From Atherinomorus stipes (lineage: Eukaryota; Chordata; Actinopteri; Atheriniformes; Atherinidae), in assembly GCA_023101725.1 (NCBI GenBank), contig JALJCO010013696.1, forward strand, positions 310,001 to 374,000: a DNA stretch of 64,000 nt, in the 5' to 3' direction. Each line of letters begins with the position of its first letter. Position 1 is the stretch's first letter. The notes under the pieces are model-generated. The model did not search any database. It saw only the letters and a list, made by a program, of their open reading frames with translations, and was not told the DNA's origin. The translations under genes were made by a program, and so were the position numbers. This document shows positions 23,301 through 34,627 of the stretch, piece by piece.

Positions 23301-24545
23301 CTCTCCATCACTCCTCCATCACCCCTCCATCTCTCCTTCATCACTCCTCCATCACCCATCCATCTCTACTCCATCACCCCTCCATCTCTCCTTCATCACT
23401 CCTCCATCTCTACTCCATCACTCCTCCATCACCCCTCCATCTCTACTCCATCACACCTCCATCACTCCTCCATCTCTACTCCATCACCCCTCCATCACTC
23501 CCTCCATCTCTACTCCATCACACCTCAATCTTTTTCTCCATCACCCCTCCATCACCCCTCCATCACTCCTCCATCACCCCTCCATCTCTACTCCATCACA
23601 CCTCCATCTTTTTCTCCATCACCCCTCCATCACTCCTTCATCACTCCTCCATCACCCCTCCATCTCTCCTTCATCACTCCTCCATCAGCCCTCCATCTCT
23701 ACTCCATCACACCTCCATCTTTTTCTCCATCACCCCTCCATCACTCCTCCATCACCCCTCCATCTCTCCTTCATCACTCCTCCATCACCCCTCCATCTCT
23801 ACTCCATCACCCCTCCATCTCTCCTTCATCACTCCTCCATCACCCCTCCATCTCTCCTTCATCACTCCTCCATCACCCCTCCATCTCTCCTTCATCACTC
23901 CTCCGTCACCCCTCCATCTCTCCTCCGTCACTCCTCCATCTCTACTCCATCACCCCTCCATATCTACGCCATCACACCTCCATCTCACCTCTGTCTTTTT
24001 CTCCATCACACCTCCATCACTCCTCCATCTCTACTCCATCACTCCTCCATCACCCCTCCATCAAACCTCCATCTCACCTCCATCTTTTTCTCCATCACTC
24101 CTCCATCACCCCTCCATCTCTACTCATCACACCTCCATCTTTTTCTCCATCACCCCTCCATCACTCCTTCATCACTCCTCCATCACCCCTCCATCTCTCC
24201 TTCATCACTCCTCCATCACCCCTCCATCTCTACTCCATCACCCCTCCATCTCTCCTTCATCACTCCTCCATCACCCCTCCATCTCTCCTTCATCACTCCT
24301 CCATCACCCCTCCATCTCTCCTCCATCACTCCTCCATCTCTACTCCATCACCCCTCCATCACCCCTCCATATCTACTCCATCACACCTCCATCTCACCTC
24401 TGTCTTTTTCTCCATCACACCTCCATCACACCTCCATCACTCCTCCATCTCTACTCCATCACTCCTCCATCACCCCTCCATCACACCTCCATCTCACCTC
24501 CATCTTTTTCTCCATCACTCCTCCATCACAGCTTTATCAGACCTC
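20325..24545. repeat. 4.2-kb 11-bp satellite TCCATCACTCC
   Basis: About 380 units mixing TCCATCACTCC, TCCATCACACC, TCCATCACCCC and TCCATCTCTAC, with TCTTTTTC variants late in the array (23190-24510). Longer blocks recur, for example CTCATC... patterns near 21170 and 21820. The 1454-codon frame is a repeat artefact. Confidence 0.98.
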
Positions 24546-24815
24546 CATCTCCGTCTCCTACCATGAGGAGGCGGAGCTACAATCTAGTTTGGTGGTTTCC
24601 AGGTTTTCTAAACAGACCTGATATCTACAGAAACCACCTCCTGTTTCTGCTGCTGTGTGAAACATGATGTTCAGGAACGTTGGCCATGTTTCTTCCTGAA
24701 TACTGCTCAGAAGATCTAGACCTGAATCTCAGCTGAGAATCTGGACCTAATTCTGGACCCTTACATGGTGGATTTCTGCTTCCAATATGGTCCAGATGTT
24801 TTCTATTGGTGCAAG
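24546..24815. other. unique spacer
   Basis: Includes GGAGGCGGAGCTACAATCTA and CTGCTCAGAAGATCTAGACC. No exon recognised. Confidence 0.4.
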
Positions 24816-26508
24816 ATCTGGACTGCAGGCAGACCAGTTCAGCAGCAGGACTCTGGACTGCAGGCAGACCAGTTCAGCCAGCAGCCGGACTCTGGACTGC
24901 AGGCAGACCAGTTCAGCAGCAGGACTCTGGACTGCAGGCAGACCAGTTCAGCAGCCAGACTCTGGACTGCAGGCAGACCAGTTCAGCAGCAGGACTCCGG
25001 ACTGCAGACAGACCAATTCAGCGGCAGGACTCTGGACTGCATGCAGACCAGTTCAGCAGCTGGACTCTGGACTGCAGGCAGACCAGTTCGGCAGCAGGAC
25101 TCTGGACTGCAGGCAGACCAGTTCAGCAGCAGGACTCTGGACTGCAGGCAGACCAGTTCAGCAGCAGGACTCCGGACTTCAGGCAGACCAGTTCAGCCAG
25201 CAGCAGGACTCTGGACTGCAGGCAGACCAGTTCAGCAGCTGGACTCTGGACTGCAGGCAGACCAGTTCAGCAGCAGCACTCTGGACTGCAGGCGGACCAG
25301 TTCAGCAGCTGGACTCTGGACTGCAGGCAGACCAGTTCAGCCAGCAGCTGGACTCTGGACTGCAGGCAGACCAGTTCAGCAGCTGGACTCTGGACTGCAG
25401 GCAGACCAGTTCAGCAGCAGCACTCTGGACTGCAGGCAGACCAGTTCAGCAGCTGGACTCTGGACTGTGGCAAGACCAGTTCATCAGCTGGACTCTGGAC
25501 TGCAGGCAGACCAGTTCATACGCTGGACTCTGGACTGCAGGCAGACCAGTTCAGCCAGCAGCAGGACTCTGGACTGCAGGCAGACCAGTTCAGCAGCAGG
25601 ACTCTGGACTGCAGGCAGACCAGTTCAGCAGCAGGACTCTGGACTGCAGGCAGACCAGTTCAGCAGCAGGACTCTGGACTGCAGGCAGACCAGTTCAGCA
25701 GCAGGACTCTGGACTGCAGGCAGACCAGTTCAGCAGCCGGACTCTGGACTGCAGGCGGACCAGTTCAGCAGCAGGACTCTGGACTGCAGGCGGACCAGTT
25801 CAGCAGCAGGACTCTGGGCTGCAGGCGGACCAGTTCAGCAGCTGGACTCTGGACTGCAGGCAGACCAGTTCATCAGCTGGACTCTGGACTGCAGGCAGAC
25901 CAGTTCAGCCAGCAGCAGGACTCTGGACCAGTTCGGCAGCAGGACTCTGGACTGCAGACAGACCAGTTCAGCAGCAGGACTCTGGACTGCAGACAGACCA
26001 GTTCAGCAGCAGGACTCTGGACTGCAGGCAGACCAGTTCAGCAGCAGGACTCTGGACTGCAGGCAGACCAGTTCAGCAGCCGGACTCTGGACTGCAGGCA
26101 GACCAGTTCAGCAGCAAGACTCTGGACTGCAGGCAGACCAGTTCAGCAGCCAGACTCTGGACTGCAGGCAGACCAGTTCAGCAGCTGGACTCTGGACTGC
26201 AGGTAGACCAGTTCAGCAGCCGGATTCTGGACTGCAGGCAGACCAGTTCAGCAGCAGGACTCTAGACTGCAGGCAGACCAGTTCAGCAGCAGGACTCTGG
26301 ACTGCAGGCAGACCAGTTCAGCGGCTGGACTCTGGACTGCAGGCAGACCAGTTCAGCAGCCGGACTCTGGACTGCAGGCAGACCAGTTCAGTAGCAGGAC
26401 TCTGGACTGCAGGCAGACCAGTACAGCAGCCGGACTCTGGACTGCAGGCAGACCAGTTCAGCAGCAGGACTCTGGACTGCAGGCAGACCAGTTCAGCAGC
26501 TGGACTCT
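24816..26508. repeat. 35-bp minisatellite
   Basis: About 48 units reading GGACTGCAGGCAGACCAGTT then CAGCAGCAGGACTCT, some with a 4-bp insert (CAGC). The unit has no stop in any + frame, which produces overlapping frames of 466-599 codons that are not genes. It ends about 300 bp before the nhej1 exon. Confidence 0.97.
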
Positions 26509-26608
26509 TCTCCTGTTTTCAGCCATGTTGCTGTGAGGGATCCAGTTTGTGGTCCAGGTCTTGATGAAACCTGGAAGGTGATTCTGTCCATCTGTGTCTC
26601 TGAACATC

Positions 26609-26809
26609 TCCATCTCCATTTTCTTCTCCTTCTCCTCCTTCTTCTCCTCCACTTTCTTCTCCTCCTCCTTCTCCTCTTCCTTCTCCTCCTTCTCCTCCTC
26701 CTTCTCCTTCTCCTCCTCCTTCTCCTCTTCCTTCTCCTCCTTCTCCTCCTCCTTCTCCTCTTCCTTCTCCTCCTCGTCCTCCTTCTCCTCCTCCCTCTCC
26801 TTCTTCCAG
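26609..26809 (+). repeat. pyrimidine tract serving as the splice-acceptor region of nhej1
   Basis: About 200 bp of CTCCTTCTCCTCCTCC-type sequence run straight into the acceptor TTCTTCCAG at 26809. Only a handful of purines interrupt it. Confidence 0.85.
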
Positions 26810-26938
26810 ACTCTTCCTCTGCTGTGGTCCGACTGCTCCGATGCTCTTGGCTTCAGTGCTGACCTCCAGCAGCTCTACACCGCCACCGTGGCTCACAGGA
26901 CCGCCGCCTCTAAACGGAAACTGTGCGAGGATCAGCAG
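26810..26938 (+). CDS. nhej1: nhej1 (XLF) exon, C-terminal part of the coiled-coil/fold-back region
   Basis: Internal exon of the NHEJ factor XLF, which bridges DNA ends with XRCC4-ligase IV and Ku in the nucleus. It is preceded by a very long pyrimidine tract ending TTCTTCCAG and followed by CAG|GTGGAG. It is 129 bp, 43 codons, with complete codons at both ends. The translation contains GFSADLQQLYTAT, which fits the XLF family segment around 'F.MNLQDLYMAVT' in the human protein, and starts with TLP as the family's '..KLP'. Its 3' phase is compatible with the exon at 29846, and the chain ends in a typical XLF tail, so the call rests on four linked exons. Earlier exons were not found, so the gene is partial here. 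Family matching is from memory; a protein search would confirm it. Confidence 0.8.
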
Positions 26939-27059
26939 GTGGAGGAGGACCAGCCCCCCCCCAGAGATCCGCCCCTCCCCCCATCCCCCAGTGAGCTACG
27001 TCCTCTGTGTTGTGTTCCTCAACTCATCATCCAGCCTCATCAAATTTTCATCCCACATA

Positions 27060-28678
<1,619 letters not shown>

Positions 28679-28689
28679 TATGTGCGCTT

Positions 28690-29430
28690 CATCATTCTCT
28701 AAACGGCATACCATCGTATGTATGTATACTGTATAGTATGGTGTTGCTGCCACGTACATATCAGAATATTTAACCTATTTTTAAGTATCGTTCATGCTGA
28801 CTGACACGATCCAAGGATGCTCGATCCCGGCTCTATCTGCACCTTTGGGCCTCTGCTTTTGTGTGGTGGGGAGTTTTGTTTGCAGCACCCCCTCCCTGAC
28901 TGCAGACGTTTCTGGATGGAGATCTGCGTGCTGTTTCCAGCCAATGACAGAGCTAAGCTAGCGCTCTGTTGAGATAAACTTGTCGAATGGAGCAAACTTT
29001 TTTTTTTCAACCTCGACTAGAGCCGACAACAGATTCAGTCAAATTCTTGATAAAAATGGTTGATGCAGCGAGGAAAAGGAAGCACGTTGCAGTGGAAGGA
29101 GCTCTGGATCGTGCACGCTGGAACCAGGTTCATACTGGTTTGGCTTTCAGACACTGTCTAGCTTTGAAGGAGGCGTTCACAAACGGAAACTATGTTTATG
29201 ATCATTTACAGCCATAAACATCGGAATCTGAGTGATTGGGGAATTTTTATCAGTAACAAACCGGATATAAAAAATCCAAAGATCATCATATCTGTTTTAA
29301 AACAAAACGGATATGAGTCACAGTTCAGTGCAGCTTACATGTAGGTTCTTTCCCTCTGCATGATGCATGTTTTTACTGATGTGACTTATACTTAGGAGCG
29401 ACTTCAAGTCCGGAAAATACAGTATACACA
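28690..29430. repeat. DNA-transposon relic with a CCGGAAAATACAGTA-type end
   Basis: The right end (GCGACTTCAAGTCCGGAAAA then TACAGTAT) is a terminus seen in a very common fish repeat. The left side near 28715 has TGTATACTGTATAGTATG. It contains a short frame at about 29056-29214 (MVDAARKRKHVAVEGALDRA...) that looks like an element remnant. Confidence 0.5.
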
Positions 29431-29435
29431 CCTAT

Positions 29436-29501
<66 letters not shown>
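29430..29501. repeat. (CA)n/(TA)n microsatellite
   Basis: ACACACACACA followed by about 25 TA units. Confidence 0.97.
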
Positions 29502-29505
<4 letters not shown>

Positions 29506-29845
29506 AAAAGTCGGGTTGTTCCGTTAAGAAATCTCGGGAGATCTTGTTCCAGCTTGTAGAACAGTCCCTGTTATTCTGGAAGAACTTCATTTCCCAGCAT
29601 TCCTTGTATGTGACTTGTCCATGCAGGCAACCTCACAGTGGTCTGCATAGATTGGTACTGTTTGATCTCGGATATCGGAAATGAAAGGTTGGATAATATC
29701 AGTGTATCAGATATCGGTATCGATAATTATGCATACCTTCTGGCTGAAACATCCGTTTGTTCTGGCGTATGAGTTAAAAATGTAAAGAAAGAACCGTGAG
29801 AACAGCAGATCTGAGTGCAGCCGTGTTGCAGTGACGGCAGTTCAG

Positions 29846-29912
29846 CATGTGGAGGATGACGGAGAACCGAGGAGCCGGCAGATGGAGGTCCTGCAGGATT
29901 CTGGCCCCCCAG
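29846..29912 (+). CDS. nhej1: nhej1 exon, low-complexity linker before the Ku-binding tail
   Basis: Short acidic/polar exon (67 bp, 22 codons plus one base) encoding HVEDDGEPRSRQ and then MEVLQDSGPP. The acceptor TTCAG and donor CCAG|GTAGAA are acceptable but not strong. Alternative acceptors at 29831 and 29840 give a stop or break phase. It is called mainly because of phase. The exon at 26810-26938 ends on a whole codon, this exon then ends after the first base of a codon, and the next exon supplies the missing two bases. In XLF this stretch is a poorly conserved disordered tail, so sequence similarity gives no extra support. Confidence 0.55.
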
Positions 29913-29970
29913 GTAGAACTGTCCCGATGGAAGCGTTACGCATCACTTCTGTTTCTGCTCTGTTGATCAG

Positions 29971-30071
29971 GGGGGGCATCCGAGGACCTGGACCCAGCAG
30001 ATACCCGGGACCGGGACCAGAACCAGAACCAGAACGGGCAGGAGGAAGCATCCAGACCAGCGACACCGCAG
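29971..30071 (+). CDS. nhej1: nhej1 exon, disordered C-terminal tail
   Basis: The 101-bp exon follows TGTTGATCAG and ends CCGCAG|GTACCAG. It starts with two bases that complete a glycine codon and ends on a whole codon. It encodes an acidic, Gln/Asn-rich stretch (ASEDLDPADTRDRDQNQNQ, later EEASRPATPQ). XLF proteins have a long, variable, unstructured tail here, so the composition fits although the sequence cannot be matched residue by residue. Phase agrees with both neighbours. The GGGACCGGGACCAGAACCAG stretch is internally repetitive, and its length may vary between individuals. Confidence 0.6.
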
Positions 30072-30176
30072 GTACCAGCTCTGACTTCAGTCCAGCCTTC
30101 AGACCCCCCCACATCATGGTCCGAGTCTTGAACCGGCTTCATGGTGGTCCCAGATTAAGTCCTGTTTCTCCTGCAG

Positions 30177-30245
30177 CCCCCGCCCCGCCCTGCAGAGAGA
30201 CCGGCCTCCAAACCCAAGAAGAAGAAAGTGGGCCTGTTCAGATGA
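30177..30245 (+). CDS. nhej1: nhej1 last coding exon with XLF-type Ku-binding motif and stop
   Basis: Terminal coding exon after TTTCTCCTGCAG. It has 22 codons and a TGA stop at 30243-30245. The end of the protein reads RPASKPKKKKVGLFR, matching the vertebrate XLF C-terminus, a run of basic residues followed by GLF (KRKKPRGLFS in human). This is the X-type Ku-binding motif, which inserts into Ku80 and recruits XLF to breaks. It is the strongest evidence for the gene. The start at 30177 keeps phase with the preceding exon; an acceptor at 30195 is possible but would break the frame. A 7-bp repeat array begins about 60 bp after the stop, so it lies in or next to the 3' UTR. Confidence 0.85.
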   Translation, partial: PPPRPAERPASKPKKKKVGLFR

Positions 30246-30304
30246 GGCTGGGCAGCAGGATTCAGGACCGGTTTTCCTCCTGGGGCGGGTTTTAGAGCAG
30301 GACA

Positions 30305-30590
30305 GGTTTTAGTTTTTAGCTTTTAGCTCTTAGCTTTTAGCTTTTAGCTCTTAGCTTTAAGCTTTTAGCTTTCAGCTTTTAGCTCCTAGCTTTTAGCTTT
30401 TAGCTCTTAGCTTTTAGCTTTCAGCTTTTAGCTTTTAGCTTTCAGCTTTTAGCTTTTAGCTTTCAGCTTTTAGCTCTTAGCTTTCAGCTTTTAGCTCTTA
30501 GCTTTTAGCTTTTAGCTCTTAGCTTTCAGCTTTTAGCTCTTAGCTTTCAGCTTTTAGCTTTTAGCTTTTGTGACTTTTAGCTTTTGTGAC
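30305..30590. repeat. 7-bp array AGCTTTT after the nhej1 stop
   Basis: About 40 units of AGCTTTT, AGCTCTT and AGCTTTC, beginning 60 bp after the nhej1 stop codon, so probably in its 3' UTR. Confidence 0.95.
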
Positions 30591-31692
30591 TTTTACGTGA
30601 TTAAAGATCTTCTGACTTTTACCGGCTGCTGTCGTTCTTCCTCGTTTAAACTCCCTCGTCTTCACAGAGATGCTCCCAGATCTTTGCCGGAGCCCAGAAC
30701 CGGATAAGGTGCCGTCCGAGGCCGGGGTTGGAACCACATGTGCTGGGGTTTCCGGGTCGGCTCGGGTCCTGCGCCTGCCGATGCCGTCATGCTGCTGTAT
30801 AAACACAGACGGTTTCTTCCAGGAGATCTTTGTTGGAAACATGGAGGAATCCTAACGGGCGAACACCTGCTCGATCACCTTCTGTAAATGTCCGGAGAGA
30901 CCAAATAAGCCGCTTTCGGACTGCAGGAACCTTCTAGAGTTCCTAGAACCTTTTTAGCTGCTTAGCATTGTTAGGTGAGTCATGGCGGCTGGAATTTGGC
31001 TAGCAGCAGCTATTCCTGTGGGTTGAACTGGACGTTTCATCCTCTGCTGGTAGCTGTATGCGTCATACCACTGGTCTTCTCTTTGTCCTTTTCGTTTTGG
31101 GGAGGGGGAATCCTTAAACTCAGCCTGGACCCAGCGCTCAAAATCTCCACACTTGCCGAAGACGTTCACATTAATTGGGAATTTGTCCATTTTCGGTCAC
31201 TAGGTGTCGCTATGTGCTCGCTCGCTGTAGTGACCGGACTACTTGCGATGCGGAGGGATATTAGGATCACCACAAGACCTAAGGTTAAAAAAGAAAAAAA
31301 AAACATTGCCATTAACAGCGGTCATTATATTAAAATAATGACCGCTGGAACGTTGGGAAAACCCGTTCACGGCAACGGAGCATTCAGCAGCATCTAAAGA
31401 GCCGTATAATAAACGAATTTACTGACCCAGATACAGCTGCAGAGTGTGGCAGGAGAATCTGCAGGTTCAGCAAAAGCGGAACAAGACCTTACGTCATACA
31501 TATGACCGTGATGATGGAAAGCTGGTAAGCAGCTTTATAACAGCTTTGATAAAAGAGATGAGAAACCTCAGTTTGTATCAGATGATCTGGGGCATAAATG
31601 TGTCTCAGACGATCAAACATGGTTCCTATCAAGGTTCTCCCTCATGTTCCAACGCAGACTGATGAGGAACGTGGTTCTGATAACTAAACTCC
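30591..31692. other. unique intergenic sequence with two unassigned short frames
   Basis: A minus-strand frame at 30954-31190 (MDKFPINVNVFGKCGDFERW...) and a plus-strand frame at 30670-30855 (MLPDLCRSPEPDKVPSEAG...) match no family I know. A perfect 13-bp-arm hairpin (CAGCGGTCATTAT / ATAATGACCGCTG) lies at 31316-31347. Confidence 0.4.
31408..31413 (+). terminator. possible polyadenylation signal AATAAA downstream of nhej1
   Basis: An AATAAA lies about 1.16 kb past the nhej1 stop, after the 7-bp array. I did not check exhaustively for nearer signals, and the hexamer alone is weak evidence. Confidence 0.2.
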
Positions 31693-32325
31693 AGACGGGG
31701 AGTTCTAGGAACTGATCCTAGAACCTCTCTGATCCTAGAACCTCTCTGATCCTAGATCCTCTCTGATCCTAGAACCTCTCTGATCCTAGAACCTCTCTGA
31801 CCCTAGATCCTCTCTGATCCTAGAACCTCTCTGATCCTAGAACCTCTCTGACCCTACATCCTCTCTGATCCTAGAACCTCTCTGATCCTAGAACCTCTCT
31901 GATCCTAGAACCTCTCTGACCCTACATCCTCTCTGATCCTAGATCCTCTCTGATCCTAGAACCTCTCTGATCCTAGATCCTCTCTGATCCTATAACCTCT
32001 CTGATCCTAGAACCTCTCTGATCCTAGATCCTCTCTGATCCTAGAACCTCTCTGATCCTAGACCCTCTCTGATCCTAGATCCTCTCTGATCCTAGAACCT
32101 CTCTGATCCTAGATCCTCTCTGATCCTAGATCCTCTCTGATCCTATAACCTCTCTGATCATAGAACCTCTCTGATCCTAGACCCTCTCTGATCCTAGAAC
32201 CTCTCTGACCCTAGATCCTCTCTGATCCTAGAACCTCTCTGATCCTAGAACCTCTCTGACCCTACATCCTCTCTGATCCTAGAACCTCTCTGATCCTAGA
32301 ACCTCTCTGATCCTAGACCCTCTCT
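31693..32325. repeat. 17-bp minisatellite CTCTCTGATCCTAGAAC
   Basis: About 37 units, with AGAAC, AGATC, AGACC and ACATC variants in recurrent groups of 3-5. Confidence 0.96.
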
Positions 32326-32408
32326 GTCCCAATGACAGTATCAGACACACCGGAAACGAGCTCTGGGTCCAGGTTTTAACTACAGAACATGTGGTCTACA
32401 CTGTAGAC

Positions 32409-33638
32409 CAGTGATCCTGAACCATGGGGTCCAAGGTCGGGCCTCCAGCGCCACCTCGAGGGCCGCCAAACAACTTTCCTTTTCCATATGTGGGCTGCGA
32501 GGACTGTATATTTCAGTGGTTCTCAAACTGGGAGCGGGCTCCCTTGGGGGGGCTCAGGGCTCTGTCAGGGGGGCCCAGCCAGGCCCATAGTTTTTTTACT
32601 TTTATCAAAAAATGGGCATATTCTTTTATGCAGTGCATTTTCATGTATCTCATGGTAAATGTTTGGGTGCATGTGGTAGCGGTGGTGGGATCGGGGGGGG
32701 GGATGACGTTATAATATCAAATGAAAAGGGGGCCCTGCAAAAAAAAGTTTGAGAATTTACACTTATTTATGACTGGATGAGCTGCAATGTAGCCTCCCCC
32801 CACCTGGTGGCGCTAATCTGTCAGAGTTCAACAAACAAGCAGAAGAAGACACTCAGCTAGCGGCTAGCCTGTAGCTAACGTTGTAAAGAAGAATTAAAAC
32901 TAAATAATGAAGATAAAAATGGTTCCAAACCGCCCCTAAAGAGGCAAAAACCCACTCCAGTTTATTAAATACGGATTAGTGAGTGGAGATAACAAAGCAG
33001 AGCTGAGAAGATGGATGGAGGCCAGCTAATGCTAATGCTAACGCTAATGCTAACTCATCTAGAAACAAACATCTAACACTCGTTGGAAAGAAAGAATTTT
33101 TAATAAAAAGAGAGAAAATCAGCTGTTGATGCAGAAAATGTCTGTTATGTTTGGAAGTTCTTTAAAAAATTCTTAGAAAAGTTTAAATAAATAAATTGTT
33201 GAATGAAACTTTGTGCTTTAATTTCCTGTCTAAACAAATAAAATCCAGGTTTTTACAGATAATTTAAACTGAGCCTTTTTATTTCCAATGTGATCTATTA
33301 CTGCAGCATTTTATCTCTTTTAAATCAGTTTCCATCAGTTTTTTCTGTTGTTCCTCTTTTTGTAGTAAAATGTTGTAGATTTTGTGTTTATAGCCTAATT
33401 CTGGTTTGTTCTTGTAGGAGTCTGATTTTATTCATTCAATTTAATTATTTACTTTATTATTATTATTTGATTAATTAATAATTTAATTATGTATGTATTT
33501 TATTATTAATCACATTTAGGTTAATTAATTTAATTTAAATTGGCTGATTTTACTGACTTTTTTAAATACAGTGTTAAATATGAACAGACCCTGGAGCAAA
33601 AAAATGGGCCCCATCGTGAAAAAGGTGGAGAACCGCTG
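32409..33638. mobile_element. hAT-like non-autonomous element, copy 2, with target duplication
   Basis: Left end CAGTGATCCTGAACCATGGG, right end (reverse complement) CAGCGGTTCTCCACCTTTTT; these are hAT-type inverted termini. The flanking 8-mers CTGTAGAC (32401-32408) and CTGTAGCC (33639-33646) match at 7 of 8, a good hAT target duplication. No transposase frame. Shares its interior with the element at 10425-12974. Confidence 0.85.
32514..32755. mobile_element. hAT-like MITE nested in copy 2
   Basis: Begins CAGTGGTTCTCAAACTGGG and ends AAGTTTGAGAA, the inverted counterpart with its last bases lost. Copy 1 of the host element reads straight through here (TATATTTACACT), so it acts as the empty site. 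Confidence 0.8.
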
Positions 33639-34154
33639 CTGTAGCCAACAAACGCAGTACAGTAGACATCGTTGCAGTGCTACGTATTCCTGATGTCCCT
33701 GAACCCCACATGCAGTACCCCCCTACACAGACGAGGGCGCACACACCACTGAGAGATGACTGCATATGTGATATGAAGTCGCCAACATGGATCAGCTTCC
33801 AGACATCACATCCAATCCCCCCCTCCCTCCACCCGAGTTCAGCTGCCGTAGTGTGATGTCATCACCAAGCGCCGGCCCCCGAGCCCATCTGGTATCTGGT
33901 TGAAGTCTCGGCTTGTCCTGGTCTGGGTCAGAGACGTTGAACCTGCACCAGCAGAACTGGTTCCAGAGACCACGGAGCTCCAGCCCACCCCCTGCTGGAC
34001 TCAAAAATCTGCACTGATGACATCACAGCGATGACATCATCACCTGTGCTCCCAGCTGTCCGTCATTCCACCACTGTCAGGGAGGACGGACAGGATTACA
34101 ACTACATCAGGCGGGTATAAGGCCTGACCACTGGCTCACATCCGCCCATGTCCT

Positions 34155-34188
<34 letters not shown>

Positions 34189-34625
34189 GAGTAGTACTAG
34201 TCCTTCCACCACTGTCAGTAAGAATGGACAGGACTACGACTACGTCCTACCAGGAACTCGGACCTGGATAGGTGCTACCCAGAACCCGGACCTGCATAGC
34301 TACCCAGAACCCGGACCTGCATAGCTACCCAGAACCCAGACCTAAATAGATCCTACAGAGAACCTGGACCTGGTAGAGTCCTACTCAGAATCCGGTCCTG
34401 GATGGGTGCTACTGAACCTGGACCTGCAGCCTTTAGTGGACCTGCAGAATCCGCTTGGTGGTGAAATCTGGTGCTGGTCCAACCTCTTGGTTCAGGTTCT
34501 GGTCTGTGGTCTGTCTCTCATCTTTGGAAAGCTGCAGTTCTGCGGTTCTGTGCCTGCTGCTGCTGCTCAGGCGTCCACATACGAGGACGCGGGTCTGAAG
34601 GACAGAGAACGAGCGCGACAGGTCC
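33639..34625. other. intergenic sequence with small repeats
   Basis: Contains a (GTA)n microsatellite at 34155-34190 and four or five diverged units of ACCCAGAACCCGGACCTGCA at 34250-34400. No gene seen. Confidence 0.6.
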
Positions 34626-34627
34626 CG

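Larger units (their letters stand above)
1..26809 (+). other. presumed nhej1 intron (5' part lies outside the window)
   Basis: No exon with the XLF head or coiled coil was found between the window start and the exon at 26810, so this span is most simply read as one intron of nhej1, possibly with upstream exons before base 1. It could also include an intergenic part if earlier exons are too diverged for me to see. It is dominated by tandem arrays and mobile-element fossils, listed separately. Unique-looking stretches are few: about 1-590, 830-1640, 8240-8535, 12975-13850 and 15730-16450. Confidence 0.5.

Noticed and set aside
24816..26508. CRISPR-like regular array
   Set aside because: Units are contiguous and near-identical with no unique spacers, in a vertebrate genome: a minisatellite.
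24765..26564. 599-codon Gln/Arg-rich frame
   Set aside because: 35-bp minisatellite without stops in any frame; overlaps two other equally open frames.
26533..26862. Leu-rich 109-codon frame
   Set aside because: Frame through the splice-acceptor pyrimidine tract, out of phase with the nhej1 exon.
30954..31190. Minus-strand 78-codon frame MDKFPINVNVFG...
   Set aside because: Kept only as an unassigned frame in the intergenic note; no family, splice site or promoter supports a gene.
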